A stretch of 28,636 nt of DNA, from assembly GCA_002386465.1 (NCBI GenBank), contig DGIT01000147.1, positions 29,205 to 57,840 of the forward strand. Reading direction: 5' to 3'. Made by a program: the position numbers and the translations under genes. The stretch is from Burkholderiales bacterium UBA4615 (lineage in GTDB: Bacteria; Pseudomonadota; Gammaproteobacteria; Burkholderiales; Burkholderiaceae_E). Each line of letters starts with the position of its first letter. Position 1 is the stretch's first letter. The notes beneath the pieces were generated by a model. That model was given only the letters and a program-made list of their open reading frames with translations, ran no database searches and had not been told where the DNA came from. Shown piece after piece: positions 16,664 to 24,814 of this stretch.

Positions 16664-17164
16664 ATGAGTGCACCGCATCCGGTGGTGGGCGTGGTCATGG
16701 GCAGCAGCAGCGACTGGGAAGTCATGCGCCATGCGGTCGATGTGCTGCAGGCGTTTGGGGTACCGCACGAGGCCAAAGTGGTTTCTGCGCACCGCATGCC
16801 CGATGAGATGTTTGCCTTTGCGCAAGGCGCGCAGGCGCGCGGCTTGCGCGCCATCATCGCGGGCGCAGGCGGTGCCGCGCACCTGCCCGGCATGATTGCG
16901 TCGAAAACGCTGGTCCCGGTCTTCGGTGTGCCCGTACCGTCGAAATACCTGCGCGGCGAAGACTCGCTGATGTCGATCGTGCAGATGCCCAAAGGCATTC
17001 CGGTGGCCACCTTCGCGATCGGTGAGGCGGGCGCGGCCAACGCGGCGCTGCATGTGGTGGCGATCCTGGCAGCGCATGACACAGCATTGGCTGCGCAACT
17101 GAAGACCTTCCGTGAGCGTCAGACCCAGGCTGCGCGCGACATGACGCTGCCTCCAGCGGCGTGA
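16664..17164 (+). CDS. purE: 5-(carboxyamino)imidazole ribonucleotide mutase
   Basis: Moves the carboxyl group of N5-CAIR to give CAIR, the step before PurC. The 166-residue class I PurE shows VVMGSSSDWEVM at 10-21, the SAHRMPDEM motif with the catalytic histidine, AGAGGAAHLPGM, PVPSKYLRGEDSL, the SIVQMPKGIPVATFAIG strand, and GAANAALHVVAIL. It is encoded together with purK, as expected for the bacterial two-enzyme route. The ATG follows the purC stop by one base and its end overlaps or nearly touches the purK start. Confidence 0.96.
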   Translation: MSAPHPVVGVVMGSSSDWEVMRHAVDVLQAFGVPHEAKVVSAHRMPDEMFAFAQGAQARGLRAIIAGAGGAAHLPGMIASKTLVPVFGVPVPSKYLRGEDSLMSIVQMPKGIPVATFAIGEAGAANAALHVVAILAAHDTALAAQLKTFRERQTQAARDMTLPPAA

Positions 17165-17169
17165 CACCT

Positions 17170-18378
17170 ATGAGCGAACCGCTGCATCGACCGGTACCGC
17201 CCCTGCCGCCAGGCTCTTGGCTCGGTTTGCTCGGGGGCGGGCAACTGGGTCGCATGTTCTGCATGGCGGCGCAGTCGCTGGGCTACAAAGTGTGTGTGCT
17301 CGATCCGGGTGGGGACAGCCCGGCAGGGTCGGTCGCCGATCGCCATGTGCAGGCGGATTATCTGGACGCTGCGGCGCTGGATGAACTGGCGCGCACCTGT
17401 CGTGCGGTGACCACTGAGTTTGAGAACGTGCCGGCCCACTCGCTTGAACGTCTGGCGCGCGACATTGTGGTGAGCCCGCCTGCATCGGCGGTGGCCATTG
17501 CGCAGGACCGCATCGCCGAGAAGGCCTTTGTGCAGGGCTGTGGCATCACGGTTGCGCCCTATGCTGCGGTGCGCACGCGTGCCGACCTGATCGCCTCACC
17601 CGATGCGCTCTTCCCAGGGATCTTGAAGGTGGCGCGGCTGGGCTATGACGGCAAGGGCCAGGCACGCGTGGCCGATCGTGAGCAGGCGCTGGCCGCATTC
17701 GATGCGTTCACGGCGTCTGCCGGAGCCGAGGTGGCTTGCGTGCTGGAAAAGCGCCTGTCCCTGGCCCTTGAACTCTCGGTCGTCGTCGCACGAGGTTTTG
17801 ACGGCGCTGCAGCAGCCTTTCCGGTGTCGGAGAACGAACATCGCGGCGGCATTCTGGCGGTGTCGGTGGTGCCGGCTCGCATCGATGCCGCGATGGCGCA
17901 GCGGGCGACTGAGGCCACACTGCAGATCGCACAGCGCCTGAACTATGTGGGCGTGTTGTGCGTGGAATTCTTTCTGCTGGCCGATGGCAGCCTTGTGGTC
18001 AACGAGATGGCGCCCCGCCCGCATAACTCAGGGCACTACACCATCGATGCCTGCGTGAGCAGTCAGTTTGAGCAGCAGGTGCGCGTGCTGGCCGGCATGC
18101 CGCTGGGCTCGGTACAGGCGCTTGCACCCTCAGTCATGGTCAACCTGCTGGGCGATTGCTGGTTTGCTCAGGATGGCCAGGCTGGCAATACGGACGTTGC
18201 GAGTGAGCCCGACTGGGCGGCGGTGCTGGCGCATCCCGGGGTCAAGCTGCATCTGTATGGCAAATCGCAGGCGCGCCCGGGCCGCAAGATGGGTCATGCC
18301 ACGGTGCTGGGCGCCAGCGTCGATGAATGCCTGCAAACAGCCGTGCTGATCGAGCAGCAACTCGGCATTCGTCCTTGA
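17170..18378 (+). CDS. purK: 5-(carboxyamino)imidazole ribonucleotide synthase
   Basis: ATP-grasp enzyme that carboxylates AIR with bicarbonate to N5-CAIR, the substrate of PurE. The N-terminal Rossmann-like motif LGLLGGGQLGRMF is followed by TTEFENVP and the ATP-grasp lysine region GILKVARLGYDGKGQ. FPVSENEHRGGILAVSVVPAR and the metal-binding NEMAPRPHNSGHYTIDAC follow, with a C-terminal domain ending QLGIRP. About 402 residues, a slightly long member because of a proline-rich N-terminus. GTG 17161 (overlapping the purE stop as GTGA) is an alternative start adding three residues. Translation is probably coupled to purE. Confidence 0.95.
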   Translation: MSEPLHRPVPPLPPGSWLGLLGGGQLGRMFCMAAQSLGYKVCVLDPGGDSPAGSVADRHVQADYLDAAALDELARTCRAVTTEFENVPAHSLERLARDIVVSPPASAVAIAQDRIAEKAFVQGCGITVAPYAAVRTRADLIASPDALFPGILKVARLGYDGKGQARVADREQALAAFDAFTASAGAEVACVLEKRLSLALELSVVVARGFDGAAAAFPVSENEHRGGILAVSVVPARIDAAMAQRATEATLQIAQRLNYVGVLCVEFFLLADGSLVVNEMAPRPHNSGHYTIDACVSSQFEQQVRVLAGMPLGSVQALAPSVMVNLLGDCWFAQDGQAGNTDVASEPDWAAVLAHPGVKLHLYGKSQARPGRKMGHATVLGASVDECLQTAVLIEQQLGIRP

Positions 18379-18388
18379 GTGATCGACC

Positions 18389-19411
18389 TTGATCGAGACA
18401 CCGACTGCGCAGGCCATTGATCGGGTGGCGCGTCAATTGCGTGCAGGTGGCCTGGTGGCGCTGCCCACGGAGACGGTCTATGGCCTGGGGGCCGATGCGT
18501 CGCAGCGCGAGGCGGTGGCAGCGATCTATGCGCTCAAAGGGCGCCCGGCTGATCACCCGCTGATCGTGCATGTGGTGGACGCCGCGCAAGCGCAGCGATG
18601 GGGTGTACTGGATGCACGTGCGCAGCGCCTCATGGCCGCCTTCTGGCCGGGGCCGCTGACGCTGATCGTGCCACGCGCAGCCGAGGCAGCACCCTGGGCC
18701 TGCGGTGGGCAGGCCAGCATCGGTCTGCGGTGTCCGTCGCATCCGGTCGCCCACGCAGTGCTCGAACGCTTCACGCAACTGGGCGGAAGCGGCGTGGCCG
18801 CCCCTTCGGCCAATCGTTTCGGCAAGGTCAGTCCCACCACGGCACAGCATGTGATCGACGACTTAGGCGATGAAGCACCACTCGTGCTCGATGGCGGACC
18901 ATGCGAAGTGGGCGTGGAGTCGACCATTGTTGATCTGACGCGTGAGCGTGCCGCCCTGCTGCGACCGGGTCGCGTGCGTCGGGCCGATATCGAGGCCGTG
19001 CTGGGTCAGATGCTGGCCGATCCCGATGAACTTGCGCCGCGCGCCTCGGGTACGCTGGCTGCGCATTACAGCCCACGTGCAGCGGTCGAGTTGGTGGACC
19101 CTTCTGCGCTCCTGCAGCGGCTGTCGGACTGTGTGAGGGCTGGACAGACGGTGGGCGTGTGGTCGCCGCATGATCCGGGTGCGTCCTCAGAGGTGATCTG
19201 GGTCGAAGCACCGGCAAGGCCCGATGACTGGGAAGCGGCGCTGTATGCAGGCTTGCGTGCACTCGATGCCCGCGGTGTGGCGCGCATGCTGGTGGTCGCG
19301 CCGCCCGATACACCGGTATGGGATGCTGTGCGCGACCGGCTGGCGCGCGCGGCGGCGGCTACAGGTTTAAGCGCTGCGGCCAGCACTATCAAGTCAACCA
19401 CGACTAAGTGA
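18389..19411 (+). CDS. L-threonylcarbamoyladenylate synthase, Sua5/YwlC type
   Basis: Makes threonylcarbamoyl-AMP from threonine, bicarbonate and ATP, the first step of t6A37 tRNA modification. The 340-residue protein has the YrdC domain with PTETVYGLG at 26-34, KGRPADHPL at 50-58, FWPGPLTLI, APSANRFGKVSPT and DGGPCEVGVESTIVDL. It then has the Sua5 linker RPGRVR and the C-terminal Sua5 domain (ASGTLAAHYSPRA onward). The long form identifies Sua5 rather than short TsaC. The only start that gives the full N-terminus is TTG 18389, ten bases after the purK stop with a poor Shine-Dalgarno, so it probably depends on read-through from purK. Confidence 0.93.
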   Translation: MIETPTAQAIDRVARQLRAGGLVALPTETVYGLGADASQREAVAAIYALKGRPADHPLIVHVVDAAQAQRWGVLDARAQRLMAAFWPGPLTLIVPRAAEAAPWACGGQASIGLRCPSHPVAHAVLERFTQLGGSGVAAPSANRFGKVSPTTAQHVIDDLGDEAPLVLDGGPCEVGVESTIVDLTRERAALLRPGRVRRADIEAVLGQMLADPDELAPRASGTLAAHYSPRAAVELVDPSALLQRLSDCVRAGQTVGVWSPHDPGASSEVIWVEAPARPDDWEAALYAGLRALDARGVARMLVVAPPDTPVWDAVRDRLARAAAATGLSAAASTIKSTTTK

Positions 19412-19430
19412 TAAAGACGGAGACGGTGAC

Positions 19431-20396
19431 ATGAGACGAAACATGCTGTGTGCCATGGCTACGCTTTGCGCGACGGTGATGGCAGTGCCCACCGCCCGCG
19501 CTCAGAGTCTGGAGGGGCCGCTGCGTATCGTGGTGGGCTATGCGCCGGGAGGCGCGGCCGATCGTGGCGCACGTCTGCTGGCCGATGGACTGAAGGACAA
19601 ATTGGGCGTGCCGGTGCTGGTCGAGAACAAGACCGGCGCGGGCGGACGCTTGTCTGCGCAACTCGTGAAGGCGACCCCGCCCGATCAGAACGTGCTGCTG
19701 ATGGGTAACCCGGCCATTGCCGTCGTGGCGCCGCTCGTTGCATCCAACGTGGGCTACGACCCGCGCAAGGATTTCGTGCCCCTCTCGCAGATCGCCCGCT
19801 ACGACTTCGGTATTGCAGTGGGGCCAGCGGTGCCGGTGCGTGAGCTGACGCACCTGCTCGCCTGGCTGCGGGCCAATCCCAATCAGGCCAATATCGGTGT
19901 GCCGGCCACAGGCAGCCTGCCGCACTTTTTTGCACTCATGCTGGCCGATGCGGCCAAGGTCTCGGCTCAGGTGGTGGGGTATCGCGGCTCGGCGCCGCTG
20001 ATCACCGATCTGATCGGCGGTCAGATTCCAGTTGCCGTGGATACGCTGGATTCGCTGCTGCCTGCGGTGCAAAGCGGCAAACTGCGCATCCTGGCGGTGG
20101 GCGCCTCCCAGCGCTCGCCCCAGACCGGGAACCTGCCCACGATGCGCGAATCCGGCATCGAGTTGGTGGCCGATGGCTGGAGCACGCTGTTTGCACCGGC
20201 ATCAATGCCTGCAGCCAGGCAGGCATTGATTGCGCGGGCCATCGAAGACACGATGAAGTCGCCCGAGATGCAGGCGAGATTTCGGGCCGGCAGCATGGAC
20301 CCGACGGTGCGCTCGTCTGCACAAACTGCGCGTGAACTCGATGCCTATCGGGCCAAGTGGGAGCCGGTCATCCGCGCCTCTGGCTTCAAGGAATAA
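19431..20396 (+). CDS. Bug-family tripartite tricarboxylate transporter substrate-binding protein
   Basis: A 321-residue periplasmic binding protein of the Bug/TctC family, greatly expanded in Bordetella and relatives. The signal peptide begins MRRNMLCAMATLCATVMAVP and probably ends at ARA-QS near residue 25. The mature protein starts with LRIVVGYAPGGAADRGARLL, the usual first strand and ligand loop, and VENKTGAGGRLSAQLV follows. The ligand is unknown. No TctA/TctB membrane partner is encoded nearby, as for most Bug proteins. GGAG lies before the ATG at 19431, 19 bases after the Sua5 gene, so it may share that transcript. It converges with the antitoxin gene. Confidence 0.94.
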   Translation: MRRNMLCAMATLCATVMAVPTARAQSLEGPLRIVVGYAPGGAADRGARLLADGLKDKLGVPVLVENKTGAGGRLSAQLVKATPPDQNVLLMGNPAIAVVAPLVASNVGYDPRKDFVPLSQIARYDFGIAVGPAVPVRELTHLLAWLRANPNQANIGVPATGSLPHFFALMLADAAKVSAQVVGYRGSAPLITDLIGGQIPVAVDTLDSLLPAVQSGKLRILAVGASQRSPQTGNLPTMRESGIELVADGWSTLFAPASMPAARQALIARAIEDTMKSPEMQARFRAGSMDPTVRSSAQTARELDAYRAKWEPVIRASGFKE

Positions 20397-20418
20397 GGCG
20401 CGTTCGGGGCAGTGTTGT

Positions 20419-20751
20419 TCAGATGCGCGCGGGTGGTCTGTTAAGCCGCTTCCCCTTGTAAGGCGCCACATCGATCTCGCCTGCCCGCTGACGCGCCTTC
20501 GCAATGTCAAAGCTGTTTTGCATGCGCATCAGGGTGTCCATGGACACCCCAAAAGCTTTCTCGACCCGCAAAGCCATTTCCGACGACAGCTGCGCCCGTT
20601 CGTTTACAAGTGCTGAAAGCGCAGCCCGCGTCACGCCCAACACGCGTGCCGCGTCAGTGATGGAAAGACCTAGCGCTTCAATGATTTCGCTTTTGACGAA
20701 CCCGCCGGGGTGGGCGGGATTCTTCATGCGCACGCCCTGGATGTTGGCCAT
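20419..20751 (-). CDS. higA: HigA-family antitoxin
   Basis: A 110-residue helix-turn-helix antitoxin of the HigA/VapI type. NPAHPGGFVKSEIIEALG at residues 11-28 is the family signature. The HTH follows at about 29-52 (SITDAARVLGVTRAALSALVNE), then SSEMALRVEKAFGVSMDTLMRMQ. It neutralises the toxin encoded immediately upstream and should repress the operon. The start is placed at ATG 20751: TAGGAG at 20763-20758 is directly before an ATG at 20757 (no spacing) but six bases before 20751. It converges with the Bug gene, 22 bases apart. Confidence 0.9.
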   Translation of the reverse strand: MANIQGVRMKNPAHPGGFVKSEIIEALGLSITDAARVLGVTRAALSALVNERAQLSSEMALRVEKAFGVSMDTLMRMQNSFDIAKARQRAGEIDVAPYKGKRLNRPPARI

Positions 20752-20757
20752 GACCAT

Positions 20758-20763
20758 CTCCTA
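20758..20763 (-). promoter_or_regulatory. Antitoxin ribosome binding site inside the toxin stop codon
   Basis: TAGGAG on the minus strand: its first three bases are the toxin stop codon TAG and AGGAG is the antitoxin Shine-Dalgarno. This couples antitoxin synthesis to toxin translation and favours ATG 20751 over 20757. Confidence 0.6.
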
Positions 20764-21051
20764 GTGGTAATCCTCGTAGTTCAGGTCGACGATCTCAACC
20801 TCAGCCTGCTCGATCCTGAATGTGAGACGCCAGTTTTTCGTCACGAACAGGCTCCATGTGCCGCTGCGATCTCCGGTCAGTCGGTGCGCTTTCCAACTTG
20901 GAACGCTGCGAATCTCTTCTTCGCGCTCCATGTCCTGCAAGAACGTGACCATGCGACGGATTTTTTCGACCACAGCGCTGTCCAGTCCGGATGCGTCGTC
21001 TTTCTCGATAAAGCGACGCAATCCCTTATGGAGCACATTCCGAATCTTCAT
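20761..21051 (-). CDS. higB: HigB-family toxin (RelE/ParE superfamily)
   Basis: A 96-residue RelE-like toxin, the killer half of a type II pair; HigB proteins cleave mRNA on the ribosome. It begins MKIRNVLHKGLRRFIEKDDA. RVPSWKAH-like family sequence is seen as SVPSWKAHRLTGDRSGTWSLFV, followed by NWRLTFRIEQAEVEIVDLNYEDYH, the typical C-terminal beta strands. The arginine in NWRLTF fits the conserved catalytic region. Toxin before antitoxin is the normal higBA order. TTGACG and TATGCT (18-base spacer) form a promoter whose -10 ends only five bases before the ATG, and no Shine-Dalgarno is seen. Confidence 0.9.
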   Translation of the reverse strand: MKIRNVLHKGLRRFIEKDDASGLDSAVVEKIRRMVTFLQDMEREEEIRSVPSWKAHRLTGDRSGTWSLFVTKNWRLTFRIEQAEVEIVDLNYEDYH

Positions 21052-21056
21052 GGCCC

Positions 21057-21086
21057 AGCATAGGGCTCAAAGGTGTAATGCGTCAA
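21057..21086 (-). promoter_or_regulatory. Candidate higBA promoter
   Basis: On the minus strand TTGACG (21086-21081) and TATGCT (21062-21057) are separated by 18 bases. The -10 element ends five bases before the toxin ATG, implying a leaderless or nearly leaderless mRNA. Further upstream TTGTCT and TATAGC form an alternative, weaker pair. A short inverted repeat GCGT-N6-ACGC overlaps the -35 and could be an operator. Confidence 0.4.
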
Positions 21087-21153
21087 GTTACGCTATACAT
21101 GTGGACGATATTCAGACAATGTGGTGTCGATGGTCAGCATGACCGGATCAGGC

Positions 21154-22335
21154 TTACCAGCCTTCAGTCTCGCGCCAGGTGGTGAACAGCGCCAGCCCGA
21201 AGATCACGGCCAATAGCAGGAAACCCGCCTGCAGACCGAACTGCTGACTGAACAGCCCGCCGCCCACGCCACCCAGAATGCCTCCGGCCGGAGGGCCCAT
21301 CGAACTGAGCCCCGCCACGCGCCCTCGCCCATGCTGAGCCATCAGTTCGGCAAAACGCGTGGTGCTCAGCAGACCCTGGATGCCCATGCCCAGGCCCATG
21401 AGGACGGACGCAACCCACAGCCCTGCGGGCCCTGTTGCGACCGCAAAGCACAGGGCCTGGATGCACAGCAGTCCCAGCGCAATGCGATAACAGGTGCTGC
21501 GTCCAAGACGCGAGATGTAGCCACCACCCGTGAGCAGCATCAGCACGTAAGTGCAGCCCTGCACCGTGACGAGCGCTACTGCCGCCTGCCTGCTCATACC
21601 GAATTGGCGCACCGCCATCGCGACACCGAAGACCACGAAGTACGCTGCAGCAATCTGCGTGACGAAATCGATCGACAGGGTGCGACGCAAGCTCGAGTCG
21701 TTGCGTAAAAAGCTCAACTGACCGCGCAGCCGGGCGCCTAAGTCCAGACCGCTCGCCGCTTGCTGGCGCGCAGGGCGACGCCCCAGCACACCAGCGCCCG
21801 CCACGATGCCCAGTATCAGCACCCCCGCTGCGGTGTACAGAACAGGCGCGAAGCCGGCTGCGGCGATCCCTGCACCGGCAATGGTGGGTCCCACCAGGTA
21901 CATGCCCGACATGCTGGTGGCCCGCTGCCATCCGGCCTTGGCCGGACCCAGGCGCGGCAGCATCGCCAGAAACTCGGTCTGCACCGGCACGTTGCGAAAG
22001 GGCAGGGCCAGACCCATGAGCGCAGCCACTGCAATGATGGCCCAGGGTGTGTGCAGCCAGGCCATGAGCGAGAACAGGCATGCCGCAGTCGTGGCGCCGA
22101 AGATGAAGAGGCGCCGTGCGCCATGGCGCTCGATCAGCGGCCCCATGGGCAGCGACAGGGTCAGCATGCCCGCATAGCCCAGCGCACCGACCAGTCCGAT
22201 CTGCCAGGGCTGTGCACCCGATGATGCAGCCAGCAGGGGCAGCGTTACGCGCGACAAGCCATTGACGGTGCCCACGCCCAGCACCAGCAGCAGCAGTCGG
22301 AAGAGTGGAGGCGGCGGGGGCGCAGCGTCAGACAT
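21154..22335 (-). CDS. Major facilitator superfamily transporter
   Basis: A 393-residue membrane transporter with about 12 helices. The first helix follows a short proline-rich N-terminus (SDAAPPPPPLF). The helix 2-3 loop has GPLIERHGARRL, a good form of the MFS motif. The fourth helix region is LPFRNVPVQTEFLAMLP, and the central loop is near residues 185-215. It is the last gene of the ligase-hydrolase-ABC operon, 15 bases after the LivF-like stop, which suggests a role in transport of the same aromatic compound or a product. The substrate is not shown by the sequence. Confidence 0.9.
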   Translation of the reverse strand: MSDAAPPPPPLFRLLLLVLGVGTVNGLSRVTLPLLAASSGAQPWQIGLVGALGYAGMLTLSLPMGPLIERHGARRLFIFGATTAACLFSLMAWLHTPWAIIAVAALMGLALPFRNVPVQTEFLAMLPRLGPAKAGWQRATSMSGMYLVGPTIAGAGIAAAGFAPVLYTAAGVLILGIVAGAGVLGRRPARQQAASGLDLGARLRGQLSFLRNDSSLRRTLSIDFVTQIAAAYFVVFGVAMAVRQFGMSRQAAVALVTVQGCTYVLMLLTGGGYISRLGRSTCYRIALGLLCIQALCFAVATGPAGLWVASVLMGLGMGIQGLLSTTRFAELMAQHGRGRVAGLSSMGPPAGGILGGVGGGLFSQQFGLQAGFLLLAVIFGLALFTTWRETEGW

Positions 22336-22350
22336 GCCTGCGCCGGTGGG

Positions 22351-23064
22351 TCAGACGCCCAGCAGCATGCTGAGCTGGGCGGGATCGTCGAGCAGGCTGG
22401 AAGAGACCGACTCCAGGGCCACCTGCCCTTTCACCATCACGACCGCCCGGTCGGTGTGCTTGAGCACCGAGCGGAAATTCTTGTCGACCACCACCGTGGC
22501 GATCCCGGATGCGCGAATGCTTCCGATGATCTGCCAGATTTCGGCCACGATCAGTGGCGCGAGGCCTTCTGTGGCTTCATCCAGAAAGAGCACATCCGGA
22601 TGCGTCATGAGGGCGCGTCCGATCGACAGCATCTGCTGCTCGCCGCCCGACAATTGCGTCCCCCCGTGCGCGCGGCGCTCGGCCAGCCGCGGAAAGGTCT
22701 GCAGCACGCGCGCCAGCGTCCAGTCGCGCCGGCCGTCCACCCCGGGGCGGGCAGCCATCTGAAGATTTTCGATGACCGACAGGGTCGGAAAGATGCCTCG
22801 GCCCTCGGGCACATAGCCCACGCCCGCGCGGGCAATGCGGTAGGGCGCTGCGCCGCGCATCGATTGGCCCGCAATGCGAATCTCGCCCGCACGCACTGGC
22901 GTGAGTCCCAGCAGCGACTTGATGAGCGTGGTCTTGCCCATGCCATTGCGCCCCATCAGACCCACGGCTTCGCCGCGCTGGACGCGAAAATCCACGCCTC
23001 GAAGAATATGGCTGGCGCCATAGAAGGTGTCGATGCCGGTGGCCTGGATCAGCGGCTCAGCCAT
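22351..23064 (-). CDS. Branched-chain-type ABC transporter ATP-binding protein LivF-like
   Basis: A 237-residue ATPase of the HAAT importer family. Walker A GRNGMGKT is at 38-45, followed by GVGYVPEGRGIFPTLSVIENL, which is diagnostic of LivF. The signature LSGGEQQML and Walker B DVLFLDEATEGLAP follow. The switch residue is odd: VVDKNFRSVL stands where most LivF have VEQN, so the usual Glu-Gln is Asp-Lys. ATG 23064 overlaps the end of the LivG-like gene by eight bases. Given the neighbouring benzoate-CoA-ligase-like gene, aromatic acid uptake is more likely than leucine. Confidence 0.94.
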   Translation of the reverse strand: MAEPLIQATGIDTFYGASHILRGVDFRVQRGEAVGLMGRNGMGKTTLIKSLLGLTPVRAGEIRIAGQSMRGAAPYRIARAGVGYVPEGRGIFPTLSVIENLQMAARPGVDGRRDWTLARVLQTFPRLAERRAHGGTQLSGGEQQMLSIGRALMTHPDVLFLDEATEGLAPLIVAEIWQIIGSIRASGIATVVVDKNFRSVLKHTDRAVVMVKGQVALESVSSSLLDDPAQLSMLLGV

Positions 23065-23803
23065 GCTGCGCCTCCTCGCCCAGGTAGGCCGACTGCACTT
23101 GCGCATTGGCTCGAATGGCGGCGGGCGAGCCGCTTGCCAGCACCTTGCCTTCAACCATGACGGTCAGGGTATCGGCGAGTGCGAAGACGGCGTCGATGTC
23201 GTGCTCCACCAGCAGGATCGCGTGGTCTGTGCGCAGTTTGCTGATCAGCGCGACCATGCGCAGCGATTCCTCGGCGCCCATGCCCGCCAGCGGTTCATCG
23301 AGCAGCAGCACCCGTGGCGAAGTGGCCAGAGACAGCGCAATTTCGAGCTGGCGTTGTTCACCATGCGACAGAGTGCTGGCCAGACGCGACTCACGTCCGT
23401 CGAGTTCGGCCAGTGCGATGGCCCGCTTGGCCAGCGCCAGGGTGTCGGCATGGGTGTCGGCCGGGGTGAAGAGCTTCCAGGCGCGTGGGGCGCGTGATTG
23501 CGCCGCCAGCCTGCAGTTCTCCAGCACGGTGAACATACCGAAGATATTGGTCTTCTGATAACTGCGGCCCACGCCCAGCCGCGACACCGCATCGGACGAC
23601 AGGGCCGTGATGTCGTGGCCATCAAGGCGAATGCTGCCCCCGGTGGGTGGCAGGTCGCCCGAGAGCATATTGATGAGCGTACTCTTACCGGCCCCGTTGG
23701 GCCCGATCACGACATGGATCTCGCCTACCTGTACGGTGAGCGAGACATCGGCATTGGCGCGCAGGCCGCCAAAGACCTTGGTGAGTGCGGTGACCTCCAG
23801 CAT
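23057..23803 (-). CDS. Branched-chain-type ABC transporter ATP-binding protein LivG-like
   Basis: A 248-residue ATPase. Walker A GPNGAGKST is at 34-42. RLGVGRSYQKTNIFGMFTVLEN is the LivG-type Q-loop (most have RSFQ), then the signature LSHGEQRQLEIAL and Walker B RVLLLDEPLAGMG. The H-loop is LLVEHDIDAVFALADT, and the C-terminus VQSAYLGEE is typical of LivG. It works with the LivF-like ATPase on the LivH/LivM-like channel. The ATG at 23803 shares one base with the preceding stop. Confidence 0.95.
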   Translation of the reverse strand: MLEVTALTKVFGGLRANADVSLTVQVGEIHVVIGPNGAGKSTLINMLSGDLPPTGGSIRLDGHDITALSSDAVSRLGVGRSYQKTNIFGMFTVLENCRLAAQSRAPRAWKLFTPADTHADTLALAKRAIALAELDGRESRLASTLSHGEQRQLEIALSLATSPRVLLLDEPLAGMGAEESLRMVALISKLRTDHAILLVEHDIDAVFALADTLTVMVEGKVLASGSPAAIRANAQVQSAYLGEEAQHG

Positions 23804-24789
23804 CAGCGCACCGCCTTGTCGCGTGACAGCAACCCGACCACGCCCTTGGGCAGGAAGCAGGCGACCGCCACGATCAGCAAGCCCATCATCAGCTGCCAGT
23901 GCTTGGCCAGCCCACCAAACACCGTGTCGTCCTTGAAGAACTCCTCGAGCAGCACGAACACAAAGGCGCCGATCAGCGAGCCGCTGAGCGTGCCCATGCC
24001 GCCCAGAATCACCATCATGAGCACTGCGCCCGACTGATGCCAGGAAATGATTTCCGGGTTCACGAACCCGAACTGTGCGGCCGACAGATAGCCCGCCAGC
24101 CCGCCCAGCACGCCGGCCAGCACATAGACACCGAGCTGGTAGCGAAACACCGGAAAGCCGATCGCCCGCATGCGGTGTTCGTTGACGCGAATGCCCTGCA
24201 GCGCCCGCCCGAAATTGGAGGACAGGATGCGCCGCAGCAGGCCATAGACCAGCACCATCAGCACCAGCACGAGATAGTAGAAGGCGGTCTTGTTGTCGAG
24301 GTCGAGGAGCACGGTATCGCCCCAGCCCACCAGCGGCTTGTTGTTGATGTACAAGCCGTCTGAGCCACCGCCGAGCTTGGTGTCATGAAAGATGAAGTAC
24401 ACCATCTGCGCAAAGGCCAGCGTCACCATGATGAAGTAGATGCCGCGGGTGCGCAGCACCAGCGCGCCGGTGACCAGCGCAAAGACCGCGCATAGCGCGA
24501 GCGCCGCCGGCAGCGTGATGAAGATTGACATCGGGTCGTATTTGGGCTGGATCAGTCCCAGCGCATAGCCGGCGAGTCCGAAAAATGCCGCATGTCCCAG
24601 GCTCACCAGACCGGTGTAGCCCACGAGCAGATCGAGGCTCATCGCGAAGATGGCAAGGATCATGACCTTGGTGAGCAACTGCAGATAGAAGGTCTCGCCC
24701 ACCAGGGGAAACAGGGCCAGTCCAAGCAAGGCCAGACTCAGCAGAATGCCCAGCAGCCTGGGCGTGGAGGAGGGTGAGCTTGCGATCAT
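23803..24789 (-). CDS. Branched-chain-type ABC transporter permease LivM-like
   Basis: A 328-residue inner-membrane permease with about 8-10 helices. Family signs are MILAIFAMSLDLLVGYTGLVSLGHAAFFGLAGY at residues 43-75, LRTRGIYFIMVTLAFAQM, the cytoplasmic GRALQGIRVNEHRMRAIGFPV loop that contacts the ATPases, and VILGGMGTLSGSLIGAFVF. It forms the channel with the LivH-like protein. It starts at ATG 24789, 25 bases after the LivH-like stop. Confidence 0.95.
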   Translation of the reverse strand: MIASSPSSTPRLLGILLSLALLGLALFPLVGETFYLQLLTKVMILAIFAMSLDLLVGYTGLVSLGHAAFFGLAGYALGLIQPKYDPMSIFITLPAALALCAVFALVTGALVLRTRGIYFIMVTLAFAQMVYFIFHDTKLGGGSDGLYINNKPLVGWGDTVLLDLDNKTAFYYLVLVLMVLVYGLLRRILSSNFGRALQGIRVNEHRMRAIGFPVFRYQLGVYVLAGVLGGLAGYLSAAQFGFVNPEIISWHQSGAVLMMVILGGMGTLSGSLIGAFVFVLLEEFFKDDTVFGGLAKHWQLMMGLLIVAVACFLPKGVVGLLSRDKAVR

Positions 24790-24814
24790 GAAGGGCTGGT
24801 TTCACACCACGGCG

